From the NCBI RefSeq assembly GCF_038397715.1, contig NZ_CP151633.1:2542001-2606000 (forward strand): 64,000 nucleotides of DNA, given 5' to 3'. This document shows, in pieces, positions 48,333 to 56,948 of this stretch. Each line of letters starts with the position of its first letter. Within the stretch, counting starts at the first letter, position 1. Source of the DNA: Microbacterium sp. LWO14-1.2. Its GTDB lineage: Bacteria > Actinomycetota > Actinomycetes > Actinomycetales > Microbacteriaceae. A model generated the notes under the pieces. The model saw nothing but the letters and a program-made list of their open reading frames with translations. It searched no databases and had not been told where the DNA came from. The position numbers and the translations under genes are program-made.

Positions 48333-49124
48333 TCACGGCTGGACGGGGGGAAGCATCCGGTGCGACAGCGCCCGCACCGAGCGCAGGCGCTGACCGTGGC
48401 GGAGGAAGAGCGCGATCCCGGCCAGTCGACGACGCAGACCCCACCAGGTGACGAGGCTGAGCGACTCGGTGACGATCGCGCCGCTCATCTTCGACTCGCC
48501 GTGCACGCGCTCGACGAACGTGATCGGCACCTCGACGACGCGGAGTCCCCGCTCGAGCGCACGCCACAGCAGGTCGACCTGGAAGCAGTAGCCCTGGGAT
48601 GCGACGTCGAAGAGGTCGATCCGGCGCAGGGCGGCCGCGCTGAACACGCGGTAGCCGCCCGTCGAGTCGCGGACGTCGATCCCCAGGGCGAGGCGCGCGT
48701 ACAGGTTGCCACCGCGGCTGAGGATCTCACGGTGCCGCGACCAGTTGACGACCTTCCCGCCCGGCACCCAGCGGGAGCCGAGCACGAGGTCGTGGTCGAT
48801 GAGCTGCTCCAGCAGTCGGGGCAGCTCCTCTGGGCGGTGCGAGCCGTCGGCATCCATCTCGACCAGCGCCCAGTAGTCGCGCTCCAATCCCCAGGCGAAC
48901 CCCGCGAGGTAGGCGCCGCCGAGCCCGTCCTTCTCGGTGCGGTGCAGCACGGAGACCCCGGAGTGCCGCTCGGCCAGGGCGTCGGCGAGCTCGCCGGTCC
49001 CGTCGGGCGACGCGTCGTCGACGATCAGGATGTCGGCGTCGGCCGCTGCGAGCACCCGGTCGACGATCGACTCGATGTTCTCTATCTCGTTGTAGGTGGG
49101 GATGATGACGAGCGTCTCGTTCAT
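48333..49124 (-). CDS. Polyprenol-phosphate mannosyltransferase-like GT2
   Basis: A 263-residue GT2 glycosyltransferase of the dolichol/polyprenol-phosphate mannose synthase type: LVIIPTYNEIENIESIVDRV, the nucleotide-sugar aspartates in ILIVDDASPDGTGEL and VEMDADGSHRPEEL, and RVHGESKMSGAIVTESL. It has no membrane segments, so it is the Ppm1-D2-like soluble catalytic form. It would make a lipid-linked sugar donor for the GT39-type enzyme encoded earlier in the same operon. It is the last gene of that unit; the sortase stop is 18 bases upstream. Confidence 0.88.
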   Translation of the reverse strand: MNETLVIIPTYNEIENIESIVDRVLAAADADILIVDDASPDGTGELADALAERHSGVSVLHRTEKDGLGGAYLAGFAWGLERDYWALVEMDADGSHRPEELPRLLEQLIDHDLVLGSRWVPGGKVVNWSRHREILSRGGNLYARLALGIDVRDSTGGYRVFSAAALRRIDLFDVASQGYCFQVDLLWRALERGLRVVEVPITFVERVHGESKMSGAIVTESLSLVTWWGLRRRLAGIALFLRHGQRLRSVRALSHRMLPPVQP

Positions 49125-49142
49125 GGCGGTCCTTTCGAAGGG

Positions 49143-49763
49143 TCAGCTCTGCAGTTCGGCGAAGACGATGAGGTTGTCGAGATAGTGCCCCGTCGAGGGG
49201 TCGAAGACGCCCCCGCAGGTGATGAGCCGCAGTTCCGGGGTCGGCACGTTGCTGTACACGGAGGAGGTCGGGAATTCGGCCTTGGCGGACTGGATGCTGT
49301 CGCTCACCGCGAACACGCGCTCCGATCCGTCCGACAGGGTGACGACGATCTCGTCGCCGACGGCGAGCGAGCCGAGACCCGCGAAGACGGCAGGCGCCGA
49401 CGGAGAGTCGACATGACCGGCGATGATCGCCGGTCCCACCGCACCGGGGACGACGCCGCCCGAGTACCACCCGGCGAGGTCGTAGTCGACGGGGGCGGTG
49501 AGGCGACCGGTGCCGTCGAGCGTCAGGTCCTCGAGCGTCGAATCCACGCCGAGCGCGGGGATCGAGACGCGCGTCGGCACGGCGTCCTGTGCCGGGGGCG
49601 TGGGCGCGGCAGGATCCTGCAGCCCGCCGGCGGAGAACCCGCTCTGGGCGGTGGCCGACGGGGCGGGGGATGCCGGGCCGGTAGCGCCGCACGCCGCGAG
49701 GCCCAGCGATACGGCGAGCACGCCGATCGCCGCGAGGGTGCGCATCCCACCGGCCCCGCGCAT
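49143..49763 (-). CDS. Class E/F-type sortase, lipoprotein
   Basis: A 206-residue sortase with a lipoprotein signal (LAVSLGLAACGATG; lipobox Cys25). Catalytic His117 is in AIIAGHVDS and Cys183 in LRLITCGG, with sortase strands VSIPALGVDSTL and AGWYSGGVVPGAVGP. Short actinobacterial class F sortases of this form transpeptidate surface proteins or trim them. The start codon overlaps the upstream stop (TGATG). No LPXTG substrate is encoded in the operon, so its target is unknown. Confidence 0.88.
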   Translation of the reverse strand: MRGAGGMRTLAAIGVLAVSLGLAACGATGPASPAPSATAQSGFSAGGLQDPAAPTPPAQDAVPTRVSIPALGVDSTLEDLTLDGTGRLTAPVDYDLAGWYSGGVVPGAVGPAIIAGHVDSPSAPAVFAGLGSLAVGDEIVVTLSDGSERVFAVSDSIQSAKAEFPTSSVYSNVPTPELRLITCGGVFDPSTGHYLDNLIVFAELQS

Positions 49764-50920
49764 CAGACCGCTCCCGTCCCGCAGCCGCCGAGGGCGTCGT
49801 CGGTGAGCATCGCGGTCGACAGCATGACCCAGGACGCTCCGTAGTAGGTCGGATACCGCACGCTGAACTGCGCGGCGCGCTCGAGGTCGGAGGAGGCGGC
49901 CTCGGCGTCGCCGCTCGCGGAGGCGGATGCTGCGCGCGCGGTGTAGGCGAAGGCCGACTCGTCGGACGACAGGGAGCCGCCCCCGAGATCCAGGCGCGAC
50001 GCCAGCTCGTCCTCCCGATCGAGGGTGGCGAGGGGACGAGCGGCGAGAGCCACGTCGGCGGGATCGCAGGATTCCGCGTACCGCAGCAGGAGCCGCGGCG
50101 CGTCGAACCCGTACTGCACGGGATCGCCTCCGCCGCGCGGCCCCGGCATGGGCTCGACGAGTCCGTCGGCGTGCACCTGGGCCCAATCGGGCGGCAGATC
50201 AGTGGCATCGAGGATCGTGCCGGTGACCTGAGCGCTGCCCGCCTGCAGTTCGGCCCAGCGCGGATCGCCCGTCGCCGCACCGAGGACCTGGAACGCCACG
50301 GGCGACGCATAGCTGGGGTTGTAGGCGTACGGTTCGCGGTCGGCCGCCCACAACCCGGGCAGCAGGATGCGTCCCTGCGCGGTCTGCACCGTGAGGCGGT
50401 CGGCGATCACGGTCGCGAGCTCCACGCCCTCCGCGCGCAGGTCCTCGCGCCCGAAGCGGTCTCCCGCCAGCACGAGAGCGCGGGCGGCGTCGAGGTCGGC
50501 ATCGGTCGCCGGTTCGTCGTCGACGACCTTCCCGTCGTCCCACCGCCAGGCCATGAGCCCGTCGGGGCGCAGCAGCTCGGCGCGCGTCCAGTCCCAGACC
50601 TCGTCGAAGCGCTGCTCGTCGTCGGCGATCAGGGCCGCGAAGAGTCCGTACGCCTGGCCTTCGCTGACTGTGTCGCCGCCTTCGTCGCGCCGGACGACGC
50701 GTCCGTCCTCGACCCACTCGTCGAGGAACGAGGTCGCGAGGTCGGCGGCGACGAGATCAGGCGCCTGCGTCTCCTCCGGAGGCAGGGGCGACGAGGTGGC
50801 GGCGGGCGACGAGTCGGGCGGGCCGGTGTCGGCGGTGTTCAGGCCGACGGCGACCGCCGCGGTCCCCGCCGTCACCACCACGGCGCCCGCGGCGATCGCG
50901 ATCAGAGCGGGGCGGCGCAT
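49763..50920 (-). CDS. GH8-like secreted glycoside hydrolase
   Basis: A 385-residue protein with an N-terminal signal or anchor (ALIAIAAGAVVVTAGTAAVAV), a Ser/Pro linker to about residue 50 and an (alpha/alpha)6-barrel domain. Family GH8 features are DTVSEGQAYGLFAALIADD (candidate general acid Glu87), RFDEVWDWT, DGLMAWRWDDG and TDADLDAARALVLA. GH8 includes BcsZ-type endoglucanases that edit polysaccharide during synthesis. Together with the GT2 synthase gene in this operon it suggests the same role. Start and stop both overlap neighbours (TGATG). Confidence 0.8.
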   Translation of the reverse strand: MRRPALIAIAAGAVVVTAGTAAVAVGLNTADTGPPDSSPAATSSPLPPEETQAPDLVAADLATSFLDEWVEDGRVVRRDEGGDTVSEGQAYGLFAALIADDEQRFDEVWDWTRAELLRPDGLMAWRWDDGKVVDDEPATDADLDAARALVLAGDRFGREDLRAEGVELATVIADRLTVQTAQGRILLPGLWAADREPYAYNPSYASPVAFQVLGAATGDPRWAELQAGSAQVTGTILDATDLPPDWAQVHADGLVEPMPGPRGGGDPVQYGFDAPRLLLRYAESCDPADVALAARPLATLDREDELASRLDLGGGSLSSDESAFAYTARAASASASGDAEAASSDLERAAQFSVRYPTYYGASWVMLSTAMLTDDALGGCGTGAV

Positions 50921-51768
50921 CAGAGCGCCTCCCGCACCTGCTTCGCCGGAGCCGTTCCGTCGGCCTCGGCGTGGGCGAGGTAGCCGCCGCCCGTGTCGAC
51001 GCCGCCGTCCGGCACGTCTCCCACGGAGGCGCTGTCGAGGATCGGCAGGATCGTGAGTCCGCCGCTGGAGGTGTCGAGCACGAACAGCGTCGTGACGCTG
51101 CCCGCGGCGACCGACACGTCCGCGCTGTCCTGCACGCCCTTGCCGGTGAGGTCGAGGGTCCAGTCGCCGGCGGGGATCTCGGCGTATCCGGTGGCCGATC
51201 CGGCCTTCGCATCCTTCGCGATCGGGTCGCCCTGCGCGGTCGTGACGTCGACCTCCGGCGTGATCGTCGACGCCTGGATGAGGCGGATGCGGGCCGAACC
51301 GGCCGCAGGCTGCGACAGGTCGTCGTCGAACGCCCGCACCTGCAGGTCGTCGGTCGGTCCGTAGGCCGCGACGGTCGTCGCGGTGCCGGCGTCGACCGTC
51401 ACCGTCTCCGAGATCACGGGCACGTCCGACCCCGACGAACCGGCAGGCACCATGCTGACCGTGTACGACCCGGCCGGGAGCTCCTGGTAGGTCGAGACGT
51501 CGCCGTAGCCGACGCCGTCGAGCTCGAAGAGCGTCGATCCGCCGCGCACGGCCGAGACGCGCACGTCGACGGACTTCGTGTCGGGGGAGAGGTGGCCGAG
51601 ACGCAGCCATCCGGCCGTGGCGTCGACGGCGGAGGGGGCGACGGCGGGGCGGGCGTCGGCGGGAGAGGTCTGCGCTGCGGCGGGCAGCGGGACGGCGACG
51701 CTGACGAGCAGCGCTGCCGCTCCCCAGGCCAGGCCTGCCGTGAGGTGCGGGAATCGTGAATTCGTCAT
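50920..51768 (-). CDS. DUF4397-domain secreted protein
   Basis: A 282-residue exported protein: signal peptide (LTAGLAWGAAALLVSVAVPLPAAAQ) followed by DUF4397 repeats of beta-sandwich type (LRLGHLSPDTKSVDVRVSA, ELPAGSYTVSMVPAGSS, IRLIQASTITPEVDVTT, EIPAGDWTLDLTGKGV). DUF4397 proteins are extracellular and of unknown function. The C terminus has no hydrophobic anchor or LPXTG. Its stop overlaps the GH8 start; the GT39-type gene ends 55 bases upstream. Confidence 0.85.
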   Translation of the reverse strand: MTNSRFPHLTAGLAWGAAALLVSVAVPLPAAAQTSPADARPAVAPSAVDATAGWLRLGHLSPDTKSVDVRVSAVRGGSTLFELDGVGYGDVSTYQELPAGSYTVSMVPAGSSGSDVPVISETVTVDAGTATTVAAYGPTDDLQVRAFDDDLSQPAAGSARIRLIQASTITPEVDVTTAQGDPIAKDAKAGSATGYAEIPAGDWTLDLTGKGVQDSADVSVAAGSVTTLFVLDTSSGGLTILPILDSASVGDVPDGGVDTGGGYLAHAEADGTAPAKQVREAL

Positions 51769-51823
51769 GATGTGCTCCTTCTCGATGGGGTCGTGCGTTG
51801 TGTCGGTCGGTTCGTGAGGCGTC

Positions 51824-53836
51824 TCAGGGCAGCAGGGGCCGCAGGGAGACCGGGTACCGCAGGACGACGGTGTCGCCCGAGACGGCGACGTCGGCCGGTT
51901 CGTACGCGCCGGTGAGCGAATCGAGGAACGCGCGCCCCTCCGCCGTGACCCGGCCGTCGTCGGCGACGGGCGAGCCGCCGATCGACGAGATCGCGAGCTG
52001 CCGGAAGGACTCGTCGCCCTCCCCGGTCACCACGGGGAAACCGGCGACCGTGACGGAGCCCGCTCCGGCGACGGCGGCGAGCACAGCGATGATGCGCTCG
52101 TCGACCTGCCCGGCGACGAGCCGGTCGCGGTCCGCGTCGTCCAGGGTGATCTCGGGGTTGGTCGCGAGCTCGGCGCCGAGCCGTGCGCGCTGCGCGACGG
52201 CATCCTGCTGCGAGATCGCCGCCTGTTCTGCGCCGTCGATCGTCACCCGACGCACCTCGACGGCCTGCGGTCCCGAGCCGAACGAGGCCACGACGACGGA
52301 GTTGTCGATCGCCTGCTGCACCTGCGGGAACGCACCGGGGAACGTGCGCATGGAGTCGGTCGTGACGACGTAGTCGGCGTCGCGCCACCCGTTCGGCGAG
52401 TCCGCCTGGACCGCCGGGTCGGTGTCGAGCTTGTAGTACCAGATCACGTTCTCCCGATCCCAGCCGGCCCGCACCAGGTCGACCCACATGGCGTCGTCGA
52501 CGATGATGCGCTGATCGGTGGTGGCGTTCTCCTCGAGCCATTGCTCGGCACCGCGGAGGGGTGCGTCGAGGTCGGCGAGCACGAAGCCCCGCAGCTGCGT
52601 CCCCCACAGCGGCACCGCCACGATCGCCCCCACGGCGGCGACGGCGACGAACCCGGTGGCGAGCGCGCGTCGTGAGGCCGACCGCCGCCGGATGCGGGCC
52701 ACCGCGCTGTCCGCGGCACCGGCGATGAGGAGGGCCCCGAACGGGATCAGCATGATGACGTACGGCACGGGGAGGTACCCGCCAGGACGGAACATGAACG
52801 CGGTCATGGCGAGCACGAGCACCGCGTACGGCCGGAGGCGCGGCAGCAGCAGGGCATACACCGCGGCCACGAGGCTCAGGACGATGAACACCGGATCCAG
52901 CTGCCACCACATGCCGAGCGTGCGGTTGATGAGCGAGTCCGGATCGGCGACCGACCCGCTGCCTTCGCGGGACGCGAGCTGGAAGGTGATGCCCTCCATG
53001 AGGCTGACCCGGTCTGCGCCGCTGAAGAGCTCGCCCTTGACGGCGGCGAGCAGCAGATAGCTGCCGCCGATCAGGACCAGGATGCTGGCGGCCACCGACA
53101 GGGTGTACCGGCGGGTCTCCCGACGAGCGCTGCGAAGCATCACCCAGGCGAGGACCGGGAGGGCGAGCAGGAAGGTCTCCTTCGTCAGCACCGCGATGCC
53201 GAACGCGAAGGCGGAGCCGGCGAACGCGGCGAGCTGGCCGCGCCGGTTCGTCGCCAGGAAGAACGCGAGCAGCAGCCAGGGCACGGCGACGTTGTCGAGG
53301 TACACCGTGCGGTGGAACTGCAGCGCGAGAGGGGACAGGGCGAACACGAGGCCCGTCGCCGCCGCGGCGACCCGCGACATGCCGAGTCGCCGGGCGAGAG
53401 CCCAGAGCAGCACGACCGAGATGAGCGCCGCGACGAGCACGGCCTCGCGCCCGGCGAGGACCGCGACGTCCCAGCGCTCGAACGCGCCGGTCAGCTGCGT
53501 GTAGCCGGCGATCTGCAGCCAGCCCAGCGGAGGGTGGTCGTACCAGTACGTGTAGTGGGCGAGCTCGCCGAGGTGCGTGACCGCCCACGCCTGCGCGGTG
53601 TACGTGCCCTCGTCGTCGATGCGCTGCGGGGAGCCGCCGACGTTGAGGAAGTTGACCACCGCGCTGACGAGCAGCACCGGGAGGAGCCAGAGGAGGTCGC
53701 GCGCGTGCGTGCGGAACCACAGCGACATCCGTCCTGGCCCCCTCGGCGTCTTCTCGGAGGGGCGGATGCCGTCGACCGCTGCGGAGCCGGCGGTCGCCCG
53801 CTCCACCTCGGCGGTCTTCTCGAGTGTCGTGCTCAT
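51824..53836 (-). CDS. GT39-type (PMT/ArnT-like) membrane glycosyltransferase
   Basis: A 670-residue GT-C fold protein with about eleven membrane helices in the first 420 residues. The first periplasmic loop carries the acidic pair in RIDDEGTYTAQAW, the usual metal/substrate site, followed by HYTYWYDHPPLGWLQIAGYT. The last 240 residues are an extracytoplasmic domain (ENVIWYYKLDTDPAVQADSP). Such enzymes move a sugar from a polyprenyl-phosphate donor to protein or glycan outside the membrane. The ATG overlaps the GT2 stop (ATGA). The mannosyltransferase at 48333 may supply its donor. Confidence 0.86.
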   Translation of the reverse strand: MSTTLEKTAEVERATAGSAAVDGIRPSEKTPRGPGRMSLWFRTHARDLLWLLPVLLVSAVVNFLNVGGSPQRIDDEGTYTAQAWAVTHLGELAHYTYWYDHPPLGWLQIAGYTQLTGAFERWDVAVLAGREAVLVAALISVVLLWALARRLGMSRVAAAATGLVFALSPLALQFHRTVYLDNVAVPWLLLAFFLATNRRGQLAAFAGSAFAFGIAVLTKETFLLALPVLAWVMLRSARRETRRYTLSVAASILVLIGGSYLLLAAVKGELFSGADRVSLMEGITFQLASREGSGSVADPDSLINRTLGMWWQLDPVFIVLSLVAAVYALLLPRLRPYAVLVLAMTAFMFRPGGYLPVPYVIMLIPFGALLIAGAADSAVARIRRRSASRRALATGFVAVAAVGAIVAVPLWGTQLRGFVLADLDAPLRGAEQWLEENATTDQRIIVDDAMWVDLVRAGWDRENVIWYYKLDTDPAVQADSPNGWRDADYVVTTDSMRTFPGAFPQVQQAIDNSVVVASFGSGPQAVEVRRVTIDGAEQAAISQQDAVAQRARLGAELATNPEITLDDADRDRLVAGQVDERIIAVLAAVAGAGSVTVAGFPVVTGEGDESFRQLAISSIGGSPVADDGRVTAEGRAFLDSLTGAYEPADVAVSGDTVVLRYPVSLRPLLP

Positions 53837-55290
53837 GCGGCGACCTCCTCGCGGATCGGAGCGGATGCGGCGGGGGCGGGCTCGCGGTGCGCACCGCTGT
53901 GCGCTGTCTTCTCCCAGCCGCGCTCGCCGCGGAGCTCGCGGAACACGGCGCGGATCGCGGCCCCCGCGAGCAGCACCTGGAACGGGATGGTGCCCAGCAC
54001 GAGGCGCACGTAGTCGCGGACCCGCACCTTCTCTCCGTAGAGGCGTCCGAACTCGCCGAGACCCGCGATCTCGACCGCGACCGTCACGAGCGTCGGCGCG
54101 AGCGGGATGAAGGTGAGCAGCGCGACCACGGTCGGGACCTTCACGACGAGGATCAGGAACAGCGACAGCGGGATGAGCAGTCCTGTCGCGGCCTGCAGGA
54201 AGGGCATCGCGAGCATGTAGCGCGCGAACAGGCGCTGACCGCGGGTCGGCAGTGCTCGCCACTCGCCCTTGCGCAGCACCTGTAGGAAGCCCTGGTTCCA
54301 GCGCGTGCGCTGCTTGTAGAACGACGGCAGCGTGCCAGGGGTCTCCTCCCTGGTCACGTACTCGGGGCTGTACGCCACGACGACCTTCTCACCCTGGCTC
54401 GAGAGCCGGACGCCGAGCTCGCAGTCCTCGGCGAGGCATTCGGCGTCCCACCCGCCGTTGCGCTCGAGGGCGTCGCGCTTGACGAACACCGTGTTGCCGC
54501 CGAGTGGGATGAACCTCGCCCCGGCGTGGAAGTGCAGGCGGGAGCGGAACCAGAAGTAGTACTCGAGGACGTTGCGCAGCGACCACCACGAGGAGCGGAA
54601 GTTCATCAGCTGCACGCCGCCCTGCACGACCGTCGCGTCGGTCTCGGTGAACCGCGAGTCGATGTGGCGGAGCAGCTCGGGGTGCACTTCGTCCTCGGCG
54701 TCGAACACGCCGACGATGGAGCCGCCCGCGTATGCGAGGGCGCGGTTCAACGCCTTGGGCTTGTTCTTGGGCACGCTGTCGTCGACCACGACCTCGATGC
54801 GGTCGGGGTGCCGGGCCGCCGCCGCGCGCACGACGGCCGTGGTTCCCGGGTCGTCGTCGCCGACGATCGCGATGATCTGCACGTCGGGGTGCGTCTGCGC
54901 GGCCAGGGCGTCGAGAGTCTGTCCCATGACCTCCTCCTCGTGCCTGCCCGGCACGAGAAGGGTGAAGGTGTGCTGCGCGGGGCGGGGCTCCCTCGAGAAG
55001 GCCGTGCTGTCGTACGTGCTCTTCGAGCGCCAGGCGTACAGCATCCACCAGAGGGTCGTCACGGCGACCGCCGTCAGCGCGAGCGCGACGGCGACGAGGC
55101 CGACGTGCCCGGCGAAGGCCGCCCAGTCGAAGCCGGACGCACTCTGCGCCGTCTCGACGAGCCCGGGGTCGAGCACCTCTCGGTTGGGCACGCCGGGGGC
55201 GGGGGCCTGATCGGGTGCGGGGGTGAGCAGGGGCCCGGGAGCGGGATCGCTTTCGGAGGGTCGGGAGAGGGCGTGCGCGAGGAGTGTCAT
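53833..55290 (-). CDS. Processive GT2 polysaccharide synthase-like protein
   Basis: A 485-residue membrane GT2 enzyme. A TM helix near residues 60-80 precedes the catalytic domain (TFTLLVPGRHEEEVMGQTLD, IIAIVGDDDPGT, VGVFDAEDEVHPELL, CLAEDCELGVRL, and the processive-synthase QRTRWNQGFLQVL, a Q(Q/R)xRW motif). Four or so C-terminal helices follow. The QxxRW motif places it with cellulose/hyaluronan/poly-GlcNAc-type synthases. It overlaps GtrA (ATGA) and the GT39 gene (ATGA). The polymer is unknown; the GH8 partner hints at a beta-glucan. Confidence 0.88.
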   Translation of the reverse strand: MTLLAHALSRPSESDPAPGPLLTPAPDQAPAPGVPNREVLDPGLVETAQSASGFDWAAFAGHVGLVAVALALTAVAVTTLWWMLYAWRSKSTYDSTAFSREPRPAQHTFTLLVPGRHEEEVMGQTLDALAAQTHPDVQIIAIVGDDDPGTTAVVRAAAARHPDRIEVVVDDSVPKNKPKALNRALAYAGGSIVGVFDAEDEVHPELLRHIDSRFTETDATVVQGGVQLMNFRSSWWSLRNVLEYYFWFRSRLHFHAGARFIPLGGNTVFVKRDALERNGGWDAECLAEDCELGVRLSSQGEKVVVAYSPEYVTREETPGTLPSFYKQRTRWNQGFLQVLRKGEWRALPTRGQRLFARYMLAMPFLQAATGLLIPLSLFLILVVKVPTVVALLTFIPLAPTLVTVAVEIAGLGEFGRLYGEKVRVRDYVRLVLGTIPFQVLLAGAAIRAVFRELRGERGWEKTAHSGAHREPAPAASAPIREEVAA

Positions 55291-55763
55291 GATGTCGCCT
55301 CCTGAGGCGTCCGGAAGACCAGGAATCGGTAGGTGAGGTAGCGGAACACGGTGCCCAGGATCAGGCCGACCACGTTCCCGGCGATGTTGTCGGCGAGCTG
55401 GCTCGTGAAGCCGAGGAGATAGTGCGAGACGAACAGGCAGCCGGCGGCGATCAGCAGACCGCCTCCGTTGGCCAGCAGGAACAGCAGCAGTTCCTTCGCG
55501 ACCGCAGGGCGTCGGGTGCGGCGGAAGGTGAGGTACCGGTGACCGAGCCAGGCGACACCGGTGGCGACCGAGACGGAGATGACCTTGGCCCAGATCACCT
55601 GCTCCGACATCACGGTGGAGCGGAGGAGGTTGTACCCGCCGACGTCGACCACGAAGGCGACGAGACCGACGCCCCCGAACGCCGCGAGCTGCGGCACGGC
55701 TCGCCGCACAGCGGTGGCGAGTCGGGACAGCCGAAGGAATGGCGCGGAGGGGGAGAGCGTCAT
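55287..55763 (-). CDS. GtrA-family membrane protein
   Basis: A 158-residue four-helix membrane protein of the GtrA family (LAAFGGVGLVAFVVDVGGYN, VATGVAWLGHRYLTFRR, LLFLLANGGGLLIAAGCLFV, GLILGTVFRYLTYRFLVF). Members are thought to flip polyprenyl-phosphate-linked sugars across the membrane. It is the first gene of the seven-gene reverse operon that ends at 48333. Confidence 0.9.
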   Translation of the reverse strand: MTLSPSAPFLRLSRLATAVRRAVPQLAAFGGVGLVAFVVDVGGYNLLRSTVMSEQVIWAKVISVSVATGVAWLGHRYLTFRRTRRPAVAKELLLFLLANGGGLLIAAGCLFVSHYLLGFTSQLADNIAGNVVGLILGTVFRYLTYRFLVFRTPQEATS

Positions 55764-55948
55764 ACTGCCCGTTCGGAGGCATGGATGGCGCGGATTGGCG
55801 GGCTTTTCCGGACCCACGGCGTGTCTCCACGGAAACGAGCAGGAAGTTTTTTTCATGCACCCCGACCCCCGGGAATGCGAGGACCGCGCGTAAATCAGTA
55901 CCGCCCCGGACGGTGCTCCGGACGCTCCGGAAGGCTGTCGGGACGGCG

Positions 55949-56845
55949 TCAGAGGGCGCGGAGAGCTGCCTTCTCGTGCAGTCCCGACACGTGGTCGGCG
56001 ACGAAGGCGGCGAGCTCGTCGATCACCGCTCGGATGTCGTCGCGGGCATAGTGTGCGCGCTCCCAACTCGCGTACAACGCGCACTGCATGGGCGTGCCCC
56101 GGTGGAGCAGGGGCTTGGAGAGCAAGCCGAAGCGCGGCGGTTCGACCACCACGCACGGACCGTGTCCGGCGGCCGAACGGGCCTGCACGATCGGCGCGTC
56201 CGCGCCGAAGCTCGCCATCTCCAGCGACCACGCCTCGCCCTCGGCTGCTCGCTGGATCTGCGTCCAGGCGGCGGAGCCGACCCCCGACGTGAGGAAGGGG
56301 CCGGCGAGCAGGTCGCGCAGCTCGACTGCGTCGCCGGCGGCGAGCGGATGGTCGGAGGGGAGCTGGCAGTAGAGGGGGAGGTCCAGGATGCGGCGGCTGC
56401 GGAGTCGCGAGTCCGGCGGGCTGGTCGTCACGGCGAGGTCGGCGCCCGACCGCAGCCGGTCGTAGGTCTCGGCGGGCGTCGCGACGACCACGTCGGAGAT
56501 CGGTCCGCCTCGGGCGATGAACGGCGCGAGCACGAGCACGCTCGTCATCTCGGGAGCGGCCGCGACGAACGAGCGCTCGTTCTGCACGATGCCGCTCATG
56601 ACTTCCCGCGCGCGACGGCCGCGCCGGACGAGGTCGCGGGCCATCGGCTCCAGGCGCTCGCCGGCGTACGTCGTGACCATGCCCTGCGGCATCCGCCGGA
56701 AGAGTGCGGCGCCGACCTGGCGTTCGAGCGAGGCGATCTGCCGCGACACCGTCGGTTGGGTCCTGATCAGGCGTTCTGCTGCGAGACTCACCGATCCGCA
56801 GTCGAGGACGGCGACGAACGCCTCGAGCTCCCGTTCTCCGTACAT
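55949..56845 (-). CDS. LysR-family transcriptional regulator
   Basis: A 298-residue LTTR: winged helix (ELEAFVAVLDCGSVSLAAER, LIRTQPTVSRQIASLERQVG, AALFRRMPQGMVTTYAGERL) and effector domain (SVLVLAPFIARGGPISDVVV, SDHPLAAGDAVELRDLL). It is divergent from the MHS transporter at 56949 with about 100 bases between, so it probably activates the transporter-amidohydrolase pair in response to their substrate. Confidence 0.9.
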   Translation of the reverse strand: MYGERELEAFVAVLDCGSVSLAAERLIRTQPTVSRQIASLERQVGAALFRRMPQGMVTTYAGERLEPMARDLVRRGRRAREVMSGIVQNERSFVAAAPEMTSVLVLAPFIARGGPISDVVVATPAETYDRLRSGADLAVTTSPPDSRLRSRRILDLPLYCQLPSDHPLAAGDAVELRDLLAGPFLTSGVGSAAWTQIQRAAEGEAWSLEMASFGADAPIVQARSAAGHGPCVVVEPPRFGLLSKPLLHRGTPMQCALYASWERAHYARDDIRAVIDELAAFVADHVSGLHEKAALRAL

Positions 56846-56948
56846 ACGAGAATCGTATGTCGAGAACCGTTTTTCTCATTGGACGAGCATGGCTCCGGCC
56901 GGTGAGGATGAGCAGATCCCGACTCCCTCCGACCAGAGAGCCCCCCCG

